From the NCBI GenBank assembly GCA_016290765.1, contig JAEEVE010000004.1, positions 1-39,192 of the forward strand: 39,192 nucleotides of DNA. The letters are read 5' to 3'. This DNA is from Muribaculaceae bacterium. Lineage in GTDB: Bacteria > Bacteroidota > Bacteroidia > Bacteroidales > Muribaculaceae. Made by a program: the position numbers and the translations under genes. The notes below the pieces were generated by a model that saw only the letters and a program-made list of their open reading frames with translations, was not told where the DNA came from and ran no database searches. Of this stretch, positions 19,332-28,204 are shown one piece after another; position 1 is the stretch's first letter, and the number at the start of each line of letters is the position of its first letter.

Positions 19332-20734
19332 AACCATTGACCGAACGATCATTAGCCTTGGATGCCCTGAGAGGCTATGCCATCATCACCATGGTCCTGA
19401 GCGCGACTGTGGTAGGAGGCATCCTGCCCGGATGGATGTATCATTGTCAGGAACCACCACCCGCTCATGCCTACGATGCCACTATTGCCGGCGTGACCTG
19501 GGTTGACCTGGTGTTCCCTGCGTTCCTCTTCGCCATGGGGGCAGCATTGCCGTTCTCGCTGGGAAAGAAGCGTCAACGGGGTGCATCCATGCTCTCGCTA
19601 GTGGCGCAGGTTGTGTGGAGAGCAATCTTGCTTACTTATTTTGCCATCTTGGTGCAGCACTTCTATCCCTATGTCACCAGTGGTGGCCAGCAGTCGCCGC
19701 GACATTGGCTCATGGCACTGGCATGTTTTGCGGGGATGTTTGCCATGTTCACACGGCTGCCCAAGCGGTGGCCAGCATGGCTGCGGCACACCATCCAGCC
19801 AGCTGCGCTTTTGCTAGGACTGGTGGCGATGCTCTCGATGCATTATCCCGATGGCACTGGATTTGACCCACATCGCAGCAACATCATCCTCCTCATCATG
19901 GCCAATGTAGCCTTGTGGGGCTCATTACTCTATTTGTTTACCATGGGCCGCGAGCACCTACGATGGCTTCTCCTGCTCATGTTGGCGGCGTTGTTCTTGT
20001 CGTCGACTGTATCGGGCAGTTGGGTCCAGGCGGTACTCAAGTGGACACCTCTCGACTGGTTTTACCAGCCTTGGATGCTCAAGTATCTGCTGATTGTGAT
20101 ACCCGCGGCAAAGGCGGGTGAACTGATGTGCAGCATCCCACCAGCGCAGCGCTCAACCAGCAGGACAAATGTTTTTTCAACGATAGCAATCTTACTGGTG
20201 TGTCTGGCGTTGGTGTTAACCAATCTGACGCTACTCTACATGCGACAAGTGGTGCTCAATATGGCCGTTAGTGCTGCATTGTTGATGGTGGGATGGCTTG
20301 TGCTGCGGCGCGGACAAGGTTATGTGGTGTTGTGGAGACACTTATTTGGTTTGGCTGCTGCAATGTTGGTACTGGGACTGATTCTCGAGCCCTTTGAAGG
20401 AGGTATAAAGAAAGACCCGCCCTCGTTCAGTTACCTGCTGGTGATGGGAGCCCTGTCGTGTTTGCTGCTCATCGCCTTTAGTGTCATCTGTGATGCGTGG
20501 CGGTGTCACAGGGCGACGAAATTCTTGTACAGAGCAGGACAGAACCCGATGGTGGCTTATGTGGCGGGCGACCTCTGTGTGATTCCATTGTTGCAGTTGA
20601 CCCATATTTGGCCATTTTTTACTATTTTTGCAACCTCGTCCTGGTTGGGATTCCTGCAAGGCGTGATTCTCACCTCACTTGCTGTGTTGGTGACAATGTT
20701 GTTCACTCGCCTGGGATGCCTGTGGCGCACTTAA
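19328..20734 (+). CDS. nagX: DUF5009 / NagX-like (HGSNAT-like) multi-pass membrane protein
   Basis: ERSLALDALRGYAIITMVLSATVVGGILPGWMYHCQEPP...TWVDLVFPAFLFAMGAALPFSL typical of the family; start overlaps the upstream stop (ATGA). Confidence 0.82.
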   Translation: MKPLTERSLALDALRGYAIITMVLSATVVGGILPGWMYHCQEPPPAHAYDATIAGVTWVDLVFPAFLFAMGAALPFSLGKKRQRGASMLSLVAQVVWRAILLTYFAILVQHFYPYVTSGGQQSPRHWLMALACFAGMFAMFTRLPKRWPAWLRHTIQPAALLLGLVAMLSMHYPDGTGFDPHRSNIILLIMANVALWGSLLYLFTMGREHLRWLLLLMLAALFLSSTVSGSWVQAVLKWTPLDWFYQPWMLKYLLIVIPAAKAGELMCSIPPAQRSTSRTNVFSTIAILLVCLALVLTNLTLLYMRQVVLNMAVSAALLMVGWLVLRRGQGYVVLWRHLFGLAAAMLVLGLILEPFEGGIKKDPPSFSYLLVMGALSCLLLIAFSVICDAWRCHRATKFLYRAGQNPMVAYVAGDLCVIPLLQLTHIWPFFTIFATSSWLGFLQGVILTSLAVLVTMLFTRLGCLWRT

Positions 20735-20747
20735 AATAATTGGAACA

Positions 20748-23078
20748 ATGAAACGTAACATTACAGCCTTATTGCTTTTATTGTGCATTGTGTATGATGC
20801 ATTGTGCGTTGGGGTAGTGGCCGACTTTGAGGTGATACCCATGCCGCAGCAAGTAACCCGCATCCAGTGTGCTACACCCTTTGTCCTCGACGGCACAGTG
20901 GCCGTGGTGGCACCCGACGACCCTGTGATGCATCGCAATGCACAGTTCCTGTGCGACTATGTCAAGCAAAGCACGGGCATAGAGCTTTTAGGAATCAGGG
21001 GTCAGGGCGCTAGTGCGCCATCAGGAACAATCGTGCTGCTCTCCGACCTGAAGGACGACAACCCTGAGGCATACCGACTAAGCGTGACAGGCAATGAGGT
21101 GACCATTCGTGGCGCCTCACCAGCTGCTGTATTTCATGGCATCATGACGTTGCGCAAGGCGTTACCTGTAGGGCATTTCGACCAGGTGCAGTTGCCACAA
21201 GTCGAGGTCAGCGACGCACCGCGCTTTCCCTATCGTGCCGCCCATCTGGATGTGTGCCGACACTTCTGGACCATGGACGAGGTGAAGACTTTCATCGACA
21301 TGCTGGCCCTGCACAACATCAACAACTTCCATTGGCACCTGACCGATGACCAGGGCTGGCGCATTGAAATCAAGAAATATCCCCGACTCACCCAGGTGGG
21401 CGCCTGGCGTGACTCTACGGTCATCGGGCGCAACCCTGGCAAGTGGCAACACGAGCGCCACGGGGGATACTACACCCAGGATGAGGCACGTGAGATAGTG
21501 CGCTATGCTGCCGAGCGACACATCAATGTGGTGCCCGAAATAGAGATGCCGGGGCACACACAGGCCATTCTGGCCAGTTATCCCGAACTGGGCTGCACAG
21601 GGCAAGACTTCGGGGTGTGGACCTGCTGGGGCGTGACGCCCGAGGTGATTTGCCCAGGCAATGATGCTACGATGCAGCTCATCGAGGATGTGCTCAACGA
21701 GGTGATGGACATCTTTCCGTCACCAGTCATCTGCATTGGCGGCGACGAGTGCCCCAAGGATCGCTGGCGCGAGTGCCCCAAGTGTCAAGAACGAATACGC
21801 ACCGAGTGCATCAAGCCGAGGGGAAAATATACCGCCGAGGATCAGCTGCAGGGCTATGTCACGAGATTTGCCTGCAAGGTGGTGACCGACCGCGGACGTT
21901 CGCCTGAGGGTTGGGACGAAATCCTAGAGTGCGATGTGCCCGAGCAGGCTATTGTGATGTCGTGGCGCGGCGAGGCGGGAGCCATCGAGGGCGCGCGTCG
22001 AGGCAACCGCGTTGTCCAGGCGCCCAATACGCACATGTACTTTGACTTTTATCAGTCGCGTGACATGGCGGCCGAGCCCTTTGCTATCGGGGGATATATC
22101 CCTGTCGAGAAGGTCTATAGCTTTGACCCTGTGCCACAAGAACTCACGCCCGAGCAGGGAAAACTCATCATGGGGTGCCAGGCCAACCTGTGGACCGAGT
22201 ACATCACGACCTTTAGCTACGTGCAGTACATGGTACTGCCGCGCATGGCGGCGTTGGCCGAGGTGCAGTGGACACCGGTCGATCGCAAGGACTATCAGTC
22301 TTTCTTGCGTCGCATACCGCATCTGATGGAGTTATACAACCTGCTGGGATGGAACTATGCCCGTCACCTGTGTGGCGTGACCACGACCTATACGCCTGTA
22401 CCACAGCGCAAGGCACTCAAGATTGAGATGTCGTCGCTCCAGGGCAACGACATCCGCTACACACTTGACGGCAGTGAGCCCACCCAAGCTTCGAGCCAAT
22501 ATACACAGCCATTCTATATTACCGACAATGCGGTGTTGCGCTCGCGTACCATGGGCCCGCTGGGTTATCCTGAGCGCATCAACAATGACACTATCCGCGT
22601 GAACAAAGCAACGTTTTGTGACATCAAGCTCAACACGCAACCCAATGAGAATTACACCTTTGCTGGAGCACCAACACTGGTCGACGGGCTACATGGAGCC
22701 AACAGCTATCGCACAGGGCTGTGGCTGGGGTTCTGTGGGAATGACTTGGACGCAACGATCGACCTGGCCCGGAAGCAAAAGATCAGCGAGGTGGCGTTTA
22801 ATGCCGATGTGTTTCAATGCGACGGTGTGGTCGACGCTCGGGGCATCGAGGTCTATGTCTCGACCGATGGCGAGCGTTTCAAGCAAGTCATCGCGCAAGA
22901 CTATTCTGAGATCGTGCAGAGCGAGGAATTTGTCATCAAGCGCCACACGGCTCACTTCAAGCCCGTCAAGGCCCGTTATGTGCGCGTGGTCATCAAGAGC
23001 GAGAAATGCTTGCCCTCATGGCATGCTTTCGCAGCCAGTAACGGCTTCCTCTTCGTCGACGAAATCGAAGTGTATTAG
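20748..23078 (+). CDS. GH20 beta-N-acetylhexosaminidase with C-terminal chitobiase-C-like and F5/8-like domains
   Basis: NNFHWHLTDDQGWRIEIKKYPRLTQVGAWR, EIEMPGHTQA, ICIGGDECPKDRW (catalytic D-E), ANLWTEYI; C-terminal YTLDGSEPTQAS then discoidin-like region. Confidence 0.95.
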   Translation: MKRNITALLLLLCIVYDALCVGVVADFEVIPMPQQVTRIQCATPFVLDGTVAVVAPDDPVMHRNAQFLCDYVKQSTGIELLGIRGQGASAPSGTIVLLSDLKDDNPEAYRLSVTGNEVTIRGASPAAVFHGIMTLRKALPVGHFDQVQLPQVEVSDAPRFPYRAAHLDVCRHFWTMDEVKTFIDMLALHNINNFHWHLTDDQGWRIEIKKYPRLTQVGAWRDSTVIGRNPGKWQHERHGGYYTQDEAREIVRYAAERHINVVPEIEMPGHTQAILASYPELGCTGQDFGVWTCWGVTPEVICPGNDATMQLIEDVLNEVMDIFPSPVICIGGDECPKDRWRECPKCQERIRTECIKPRGKYTAEDQLQGYVTRFACKVVTDRGRSPEGWDEILECDVPEQAIVMSWRGEAGAIEGARRGNRVVQAPNTHMYFDFYQSRDMAAEPFAIGGYIPVEKVYSFDPVPQELTPEQGKLIMGCQANLWTEYITTFSYVQYMVLPRMAALAEVQWTPVDRKDYQSFLRRIPHLMELYNLLGWNYARHLCGVTTTYTPVPQRKALKIEMSSLQGNDIRYTLDGSEPTQASSQYTQPFYITDNAVLRSRTMGPLGYPERINNDTIRVNKATFCDIKLNTQPNENYTFAGAPTLVDGLHGANSYRTGLWLGFCGNDLDATIDLARKQKISEVAFNADVFQCDGVVDARGIEVYVSTDGERFKQVIAQDYSEIVQSEEFVIKRHTAHFKPVKARYVRVVIKSEKCLPSWHAFAASNGFLFVDEIEVY

Positions 23079-23083
23079 AATAA

Positions 23084-23128
23084 CAATCTAGACAATCTAG
23101 TCTATCTAGAAAATCTAGTCTATCTAGT
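23084..23128. repeat. CTAG-rich short tandem repeat
   Basis: AATCTAGACAATCTAGTCTATCTAGAAAATCTAGTCTATCTAG: five CTAG tetramers within about 43 bp, between GH20 and maf. Confidence 0.85.
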
Positions 23129-23139
23129 TATAATCATTT

Positions 23140-23709
23140 ATGCTCGAACAATATGACGTGGTGCTGGCGAGCAAGTCGCCGCGCCGACAGCAGCTGCTCA
23201 GGGACCTGGGCATTGAATTTAGAGTCGAACTGATTGAAGGAATTCAGGAAAGTTATCCCGATACAATGCCTGCCGACGAGGTCGCGCAGTTCCTGGCTGT
23301 GCAGAAGGCAAAGCCCTATATATTGAAAAACAATGAGTTGCTCATCACGGCCGACACGATTGTCGTGCTTGACGGCAAAGTGCTGGGCAAGCCTGCCGAT
23401 GCCGCCGAGGCACATCGCATGCTACGCGCACTCAGCGGAAAGGGGCATCATGTGATTACGGGAGTGTGTGTCACCACGCCAACCAGCCAACAATCGTTTG
23501 CCGATGTCACCGAGGTAGAGTTTGCCGAACTAACCGATGAGGAAATCGACTATTACATTGAGCATTACCGCCCCATGGACAAGGCGGGTGCCTATGGTAT
23601 TCAGGAATGGATTGGCTATATGGGCGTGAAACGCATCAACGGATGCTTCTACAACGTCATGGGCCTACCTGTACCACGCCTCTACGCCCTGCTCAAGTCG
23701 TTGTCTTAG
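23140..23709 (+). CDS. maf: Maf family nucleotide pyrophosphatase
   Basis: VVLASKSPRRQQLLRDLGIEF, ADTIVVLDGKVLGKP, KAGAYGIQEWIGYMGVKRINGCFYNVMGLPV. Confidence 0.96.
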   Translation: MLEQYDVVLASKSPRRQQLLRDLGIEFRVELIEGIQESYPDTMPADEVAQFLAVQKAKPYILKNNELLITADTIVVLDGKVLGKPADAAEAHRMLRALSGKGHHVITGVCVTTPTSQQSFADVTEVEFAELTDEEIDYYIEHYRPMDKAGAYGIQEWIGYMGVKRINGCFYNVMGLPVPRLYALLKSLS

Positions 23710-24860
23710 AATCTAATACCACCAAGGAAAGAGAAAGTCATGTAGGTGTTGAACAAGTGGCTGTTTTTGTTCTTATAACGGTGGTAGTCGGCATAGCCTT
23801 GCATGCCCGCAAAGAACTGCTTGTGATTGTAGACGAGCCCCATGCGGCCACGCAGATTGAGCGAGAATGCACCGGGTTTCTCTTCCAAGATATTATGACG
23901 ATAGCCGATGTAGGGTGTGGCGGTCATGTTGAGCAACCACTTGCGGCCTAGCACCCAGTTGTGGCCGTAACCCACGAGAAGGCAGTAGTCGTTGTAAAGG
24001 ATGCGGGGTGGGGCTGAAGGGTCGGGTATGTAGGACTGAGCCTGTTCGGACATCTGATCGACATTGAACTTGACATCATAGTGCTGCAGACTAAAGCCTG
24101 CGAGCCAAGACCCAGCACTGCGCTTCTGGTACTTGGAGTAACAATAGGCGGCTGCTTGGGCATAGCGGCGGTTGTTAAAGAAGTAGTAGGCAGTGAGGCC
24201 CATCGCCTTGCGGTCTAGTCCGGATTGCCTGATCTTGTGGCGGCCATCGTCGCTGTTTTCGTGCTTGTAGATGACATTCATGTCGTTGCGGTTCTCCCAA
24301 TAATAGGCATCGGCAGTGAAACGGGCGCAGGTAAACGAGAAGTCGGCCTTCTTGGACGACTTTCCGCCGCCAGTGAGGCTGAACGAGTAGCCCACGCTTA
24401 CTGCCATGAACGACAGCGACACACCGATGTTAGACACGAGGTTGCTACCCATAATCATCTTGACGTCGCTGAAAGGCTTGCCGATGTAGCGGTCCATCCA
24501 GTTCTCGCTCTTGAGGATGAGTTTCCAGTTCTTGCCCGTGCTGACGACATAAGCGCTGTCGTAGCTGTTGAAGGCGCGGTCGCCCCACATGTAGGTCTTG
24601 TAACAGAACATGAGGAATTTGGGATAGCCCATCGTTGAGTCGTTGAAGTTGATCTTGCCATGCTTCATGGCACGCCACCAGTACCCGCTGTTGCGGGTGG
24701 TGTCGTAAGGCGCGTTGAGCCGGTCATCGATGCGTTGCTGGATGCCGGCCTTGATGCGCTGAACCTTGTTGAGATGTACAGTGGTGTCGGCGCTGTCCTG
24801 GCCATAGCACAGCAACGGCATGCAAAGCATGAACGCCAATATCAAGCAATTGCGAAACAT
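23706..24860 (-). CDS. DUF4421-like outer membrane protein
   Basis: Signal peptide; SVSLSFMAVSVGYSFSLTG; beta-rich sequence with terminal aromatic-X-Phe (GGIRF). Confidence 0.72.
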   Translation of the reverse strand: MFRNCLILAFMLCMPLLCYGQDSADTTVHLNKVQRIKAGIQQRIDDRLNAPYDTTRNSGYWWRAMKHGKINFNDSTMGYPKFLMFCYKTYMWGDRAFNSYDSAYVVSTGKNWKLILKSENWMDRYIGKPFSDVKMIMGSNLVSNIGVSLSFMAVSVGYSFSLTGGGKSSKKADFSFTCARFTADAYYWENRNDMNVIYKHENSDDGRHKIRQSGLDRKAMGLTAYYFFNNRRYAQAAAYCYSKYQKRSAGSWLAGFSLQHYDVKFNVDQMSEQAQSYIPDPSAPPRILYNDYCLLVGYGHNWVLGRKWLLNMTATPYIGYRHNILEEKPGAFSLNLRGRMGLVYNHKQFFAGMQGYADYHRYKNKNSHLFNTYMTFSFLGGIRF

Positions 24861-24877
24861 AGTGATGTGCTGGGGAG

Positions 24878-25735
24878 TTAGAAGTCGCTGAAGAACCTGG
24901 GACGGATGAGCAAACCGATGCGCAGACGGCAGTGGTACTTGTTGTAGTCGAGCATGTTCTCGCCATAACCGTCATAGAAATGCAACATCAAGAACTGGTT
25001 GTCCTTCTCGCGGATGCGGAAACCGACGTTAACAATGGTGTTGAAGCTGAAGTTCCAACCTTGACGCTTGACAAAGGTCACGTCGGCCACCCAACGCTTG
25101 TTGGTGGAAAGGAACTGCGCACCAGCCTGGAAAATGCCACTGTATTTGAGAATGTCCTTGTTCTGCTGGCCATCGATGATGGGAATCCACGCCTTGGCAT
25201 GCACCATCAGACGAGGGTCAATAAATACCGAACCGGCAAACGAGATTTTGTTCCAACTGCGTGACGCCTCACCGTCTCGGCCATTAGACTCATGCTCGAG
25301 CATAATGGTGGCATTGCCGAGCACCTTGTCATTATGAGTGATAAGGCCTTGGATACCGATGCCCGGGTTGAAGTTCAGGTCGTGGAACGGCAGCGACTCC
25401 TCAAAGACGTTCCACATGGCCTTCTGTGAGTAGCTCAAGAAGATGTGGCTGTGGAAGGGAAGGACCGACTTGGTGAGGCGCTGGCGGAAGCTAATCTGGA
25501 ACTTCACGTCGCTGTTAAACTCGGTGGGCTTCTGGTTCAGTGCCGTACCGCCAACAAAATAGTTGTCCTTGTAGATGCCAAAGAACGGTTGACTGTCGAA
25601 CACACGAGCGAGACTGTCGGCATTAATCTTCTCTGATACACCGATAGGGATATTGGTGATTTGCGCACCCATGGTGTAGGGAATCGCAAACAAAGCTCCT
25701 AAGAAAAGAGTTCTTAAAAAAAGTTTCATTTTCAT
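24878..25735 (-). CDS. pldA: Outer membrane phospholipase A (OMPLA/PldA family)
   Basis: Catalytic-region match EHESNGRDGEASRSWNK (cf. OMPLA HDSNGRSDPTSRSWNR), SYSQKAMWN, LPFHDLNFNPGI, ILKYSGIFQAG and YDGYGENMLDYNKYHCRLRIGL. Confidence 0.88.
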   Translation of the reverse strand: MKMKLFLRTLFLGALFAIPYTMGAQITNIPIGVSEKINADSLARVFDSQPFFGIYKDNYFVGGTALNQKPTEFNSDVKFQISFRQRLTKSVLPFHSHIFLSYSQKAMWNVFEESLPFHDLNFNPGIGIQGLITHNDKVLGNATIMLEHESNGRDGEASRSWNKISFAGSVFIDPRLMVHAKAWIPIIDGQQNKDILKYSGIFQAGAQFLSTNKRWVADVTFVKRQGWNFSFNTIVNVGFRIREKDNQFLMLHFYDGYGENMLDYNKYHCRLRIGLLIRPRFFSDF

Positions 25736-25749
25736 TGTCGTTTTATTTG

Positions 25750-26796
25750 TTATACCACAGTGAAATTTACAACATCAATATTATTGTATTTGGCTATTAT
25801 TCTGTCGTTCAGCCAGATAAGGATGTCGCCATAAACCTCGGCCTCGCCGTTTGGCAGATTTTTCTCGTAGAACTCAAAACTGAGCATATAGTAATCATCA
25901 CCATAGGCAATTAACTCTTCGGCAAAGGAGAATATGACTTTTTCCTGACGTCCTGAATGAATGCGTTTCGGGACACCATCAATCCACATGATGGCCATGT
26001 CGTGGCCCTCTTCGTTTGTTTCAAAACCGCAAGCATAGATGTGGCCATTCAGTTGAATCACCGAACTCACGTGGCCAAGTGGTAAGTCAATCTCTGGGGC
26101 AGGTGGGTTAAAGATGCGTGGAAGCACTTGCAGTTGCTGGTCAACCCAGATGCAAGGCTCATGCCCCACGTGACCGCCCACGATGGTGTGGACGGTGTCG
26201 TAGGCATGGATGCACGTTGCATGGCCGCTTAGGTCGGGACTGGGTTTAGGGAGAATGGCCTTGGCAAAGCGACCTTTATACTCATAGTAGAGCACGGCAT
26301 CATTGGGGTCATCGCCATGATATTCCATTCCCGCAAGGTAGCACTTGCCATTGCTCACCGTCAGGCACTTGCCCGAAGGGCTGAAATTCTCACAGTCATC
26401 AATTGGGAAGATGCCACTGTTTTTCAAAATGTAGGGGTGGGCATAGAGGTAGATGTAATAGTCCCACTTGGCTATGCCCTGCGTTTCGTGGCTCACATTT
26501 TCTATAAAATCGATGTGAAGCGTGTTCCATTTGCCATTTTTCCAGTAACCTACTTTGCCCTTGGAGTTTTTCCCCGAGACAAAATAGTCATCACCGTCGC
26601 TGATAATTTCAGAGGCATATTCGCAGTCGGGAAGCTCCTTTATCTTGTCGCCCATCAGGTCGTAGATGTGACCTTCCGCGGTGAGTACATATACCTGGCG
26701 CTCGCCACGGCGCTTCACGGTTGGCTCGTCATGTGAACAAGCCGAGAGTAGCACCCCTACACAAAGAATAAAAACTACAGAGAGTTTGCTCTTCAT
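25750..26796 (-). CDS. Hypothetical lipoprotein, propeller-like repeats
   Basis: Lipobox GVLLSACSHDEP; repeated Y.L....I/Y.W.NG/DG segments; no family recognised. Confidence 0.6.
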   Translation of the reverse strand: MKSKLSVVFILCVGVLLSACSHDEPTVKRRGERQVYVLTAEGHIYDLMGDKIKELPDCEYASEIISDGDDYFVSGKNSKGKVGYWKNGKWNTLHIDFIENVSHETQGIAKWDYYIYLYAHPYILKNSGIFPIDDCENFSPSGKCLTVSNGKCYLAGMEYHGDDPNDAVLYYEYKGRFAKAILPKPSPDLSGHATCIHAYDTVHTIVGGHVGHEPCIWVDQQLQVLPRIFNPPAPEIDLPLGHVSSVIQLNGHIYACGFETNEEGHDMAIMWIDGVPKRIHSGRQEKVIFSFAEELIAYGDDYYMLSFEFYEKNLPNGEAEVYGDILIWLNDRIIAKYNNIDVVNFTVV

Positions 26797-26829
26797 AAAT
26801 CTTTAATGGAGGATTAAAATAAATAAAAT

Positions 26830-28200
26830 CTATCTTGTAGCTCCACCCAGGGCGATGTAAAGTTCGATAATGGCCTGGGCGGCATCGTACATGTTCTTTG
26901 CCTCACTGATTTGGGCGTTCAGCAAGCTTTCCTGTGCCGTGAGCACCTCAAGATAACTCGCCTTGCCGTTGTCCATGAGTTCGTGCGTGCCGTTGAAGGC
27001 ATCGTGCAGCACCTCAACCTGGCGGTGATACAAGCTATATTTCTCGATAGATGCTTGGTAGTCGGCAAGCGCCTCGTTCACATCATTACCCGCGTCAATC
27101 ACCGTCTGCACATAATTGTTGCGCATGTTCTCTTGATTAAGCTTGGCAATTTCTAGGTTACCCTTCAACTGCCCGCGGGCAAAGATGGGCTGCGTGAGCG
27201 AACCGACAATGTTGAGCAAGATTTTGCCTGGGTTGACGAGGGCGCCACCACCACTGTTGGTCCAGCCAGCCGCTCCCGATAGCGAGATGCCAGGGTAGAA
27301 TGCCGAACGGGCAACCTGCATGTTATAGAAGGCCTCCTCCATGGCATGATCGGCCAGGCGAATGTCGGGACGATTTTGAAGCATCTGCGCTGAAATGCCC
27401 TCGTTGGCCAGTTGAGGCATGGAATAACTGCCCCAGGGACTGCGGTCGATATGCTGGGGCGACATCGCCAAGAGTTGGCAAAGGGCATTTTCCACACTGC
27501 GGATGTTGCGCCTCACATCCACCATCTGCGTCTTGACGTTCATGCACGACGATTCCTGTTGGTTGACGGCGGTAGAGTAGATCTTGCCGTTTTCCCACAG
27601 AACCTTTTGAGCCTCTAAAGAGGCACCCCACAGGCTATCGGTTTGGATCAGAATTTCGTACTGGCGGTCCAACAACTGAAGCAGACAATACTGCTGGGCG
27701 ACGGCCGAAATCAGGTTGGTGCGCACAAGGTCCTCGCGTGCCTGGGCTTGCATGATCACGGCCTGCGCGGCCCGCTTCTTGTTGGTGTAGGAGCCAATCG
27801 TGCCCAAGTCCCAATTGGCTTGTAAGGGCACATTGTAGGTCTCTGTCGTGTTGCCATTGAAATGCGAGATAGTTCCCGAGGGGGAGAAAAACAGCGATGG
27901 CAGGATTGCCTTCTTCGCCATCTGCAACGAAATCTCGCTCTGCTTGATGGCAATGCGCGCCGAGTTGATGTCAGTATTGCGCTCTAGCGCACACTCGATG
28001 AGCTGCTGCAACAGCGGGTCGGTGAAGAATTCTCGCCACGACAGTGGGGCGGGGACATTGGCGCCCAGCGTGTCGGTGGTGTTGATACCGAGGACATCGG
28101 CTGGTATCGTGGGATCGGACTCATATTTGTTGTACAAGCCACAACTCCCGACCACGAGGCACAGGATGCCTATGCTGATGATAACTTTTATCCTTTTCAT
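26830..28200 (-). CDS. Outer membrane factor of RND efflux system (NodT/TolC-like lipoprotein)
   Basis: Lipobox VVGSCGLYNKYE; WREFFTDPLLQQLIECALERNTDINSARIAIKQSE and RPDIRLADHAMEEAFYNMQVARSAFYPGISLSGAAGW. Confidence 0.94.
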   Translation of the reverse strand: MKRIKVIISIGILCLVVGSCGLYNKYESDPTIPADVLGINTTDTLGANVPAPLSWREFFTDPLLQQLIECALERNTDINSARIAIKQSEISLQMAKKAILPSLFFSPSGTISHFNGNTTETYNVPLQANWDLGTIGSYTNKKRAAQAVIMQAQAREDLVRTNLISAVAQQYCLLQLLDRQYEILIQTDSLWGASLEAQKVLWENGKIYSTAVNQQESSCMNVKTQMVDVRRNIRSVENALCQLLAMSPQHIDRSPWGSYSMPQLANEGISAQMLQNRPDIRLADHAMEEAFYNMQVARSAFYPGISLSGAAGWTNSGGGALVNPGKILLNIVGSLTQPIFARGQLKGNLEIAKLNQENMRNNYVQTVIDAGNDVNEALADYQASIEKYSLYHRQVEVLHDAFNGTHELMDNGKASYLEVLTAQESLLNAQISEAKNMYDAAQAIIELYIALGGATR

Positions 28201-28204
28201 TTCG

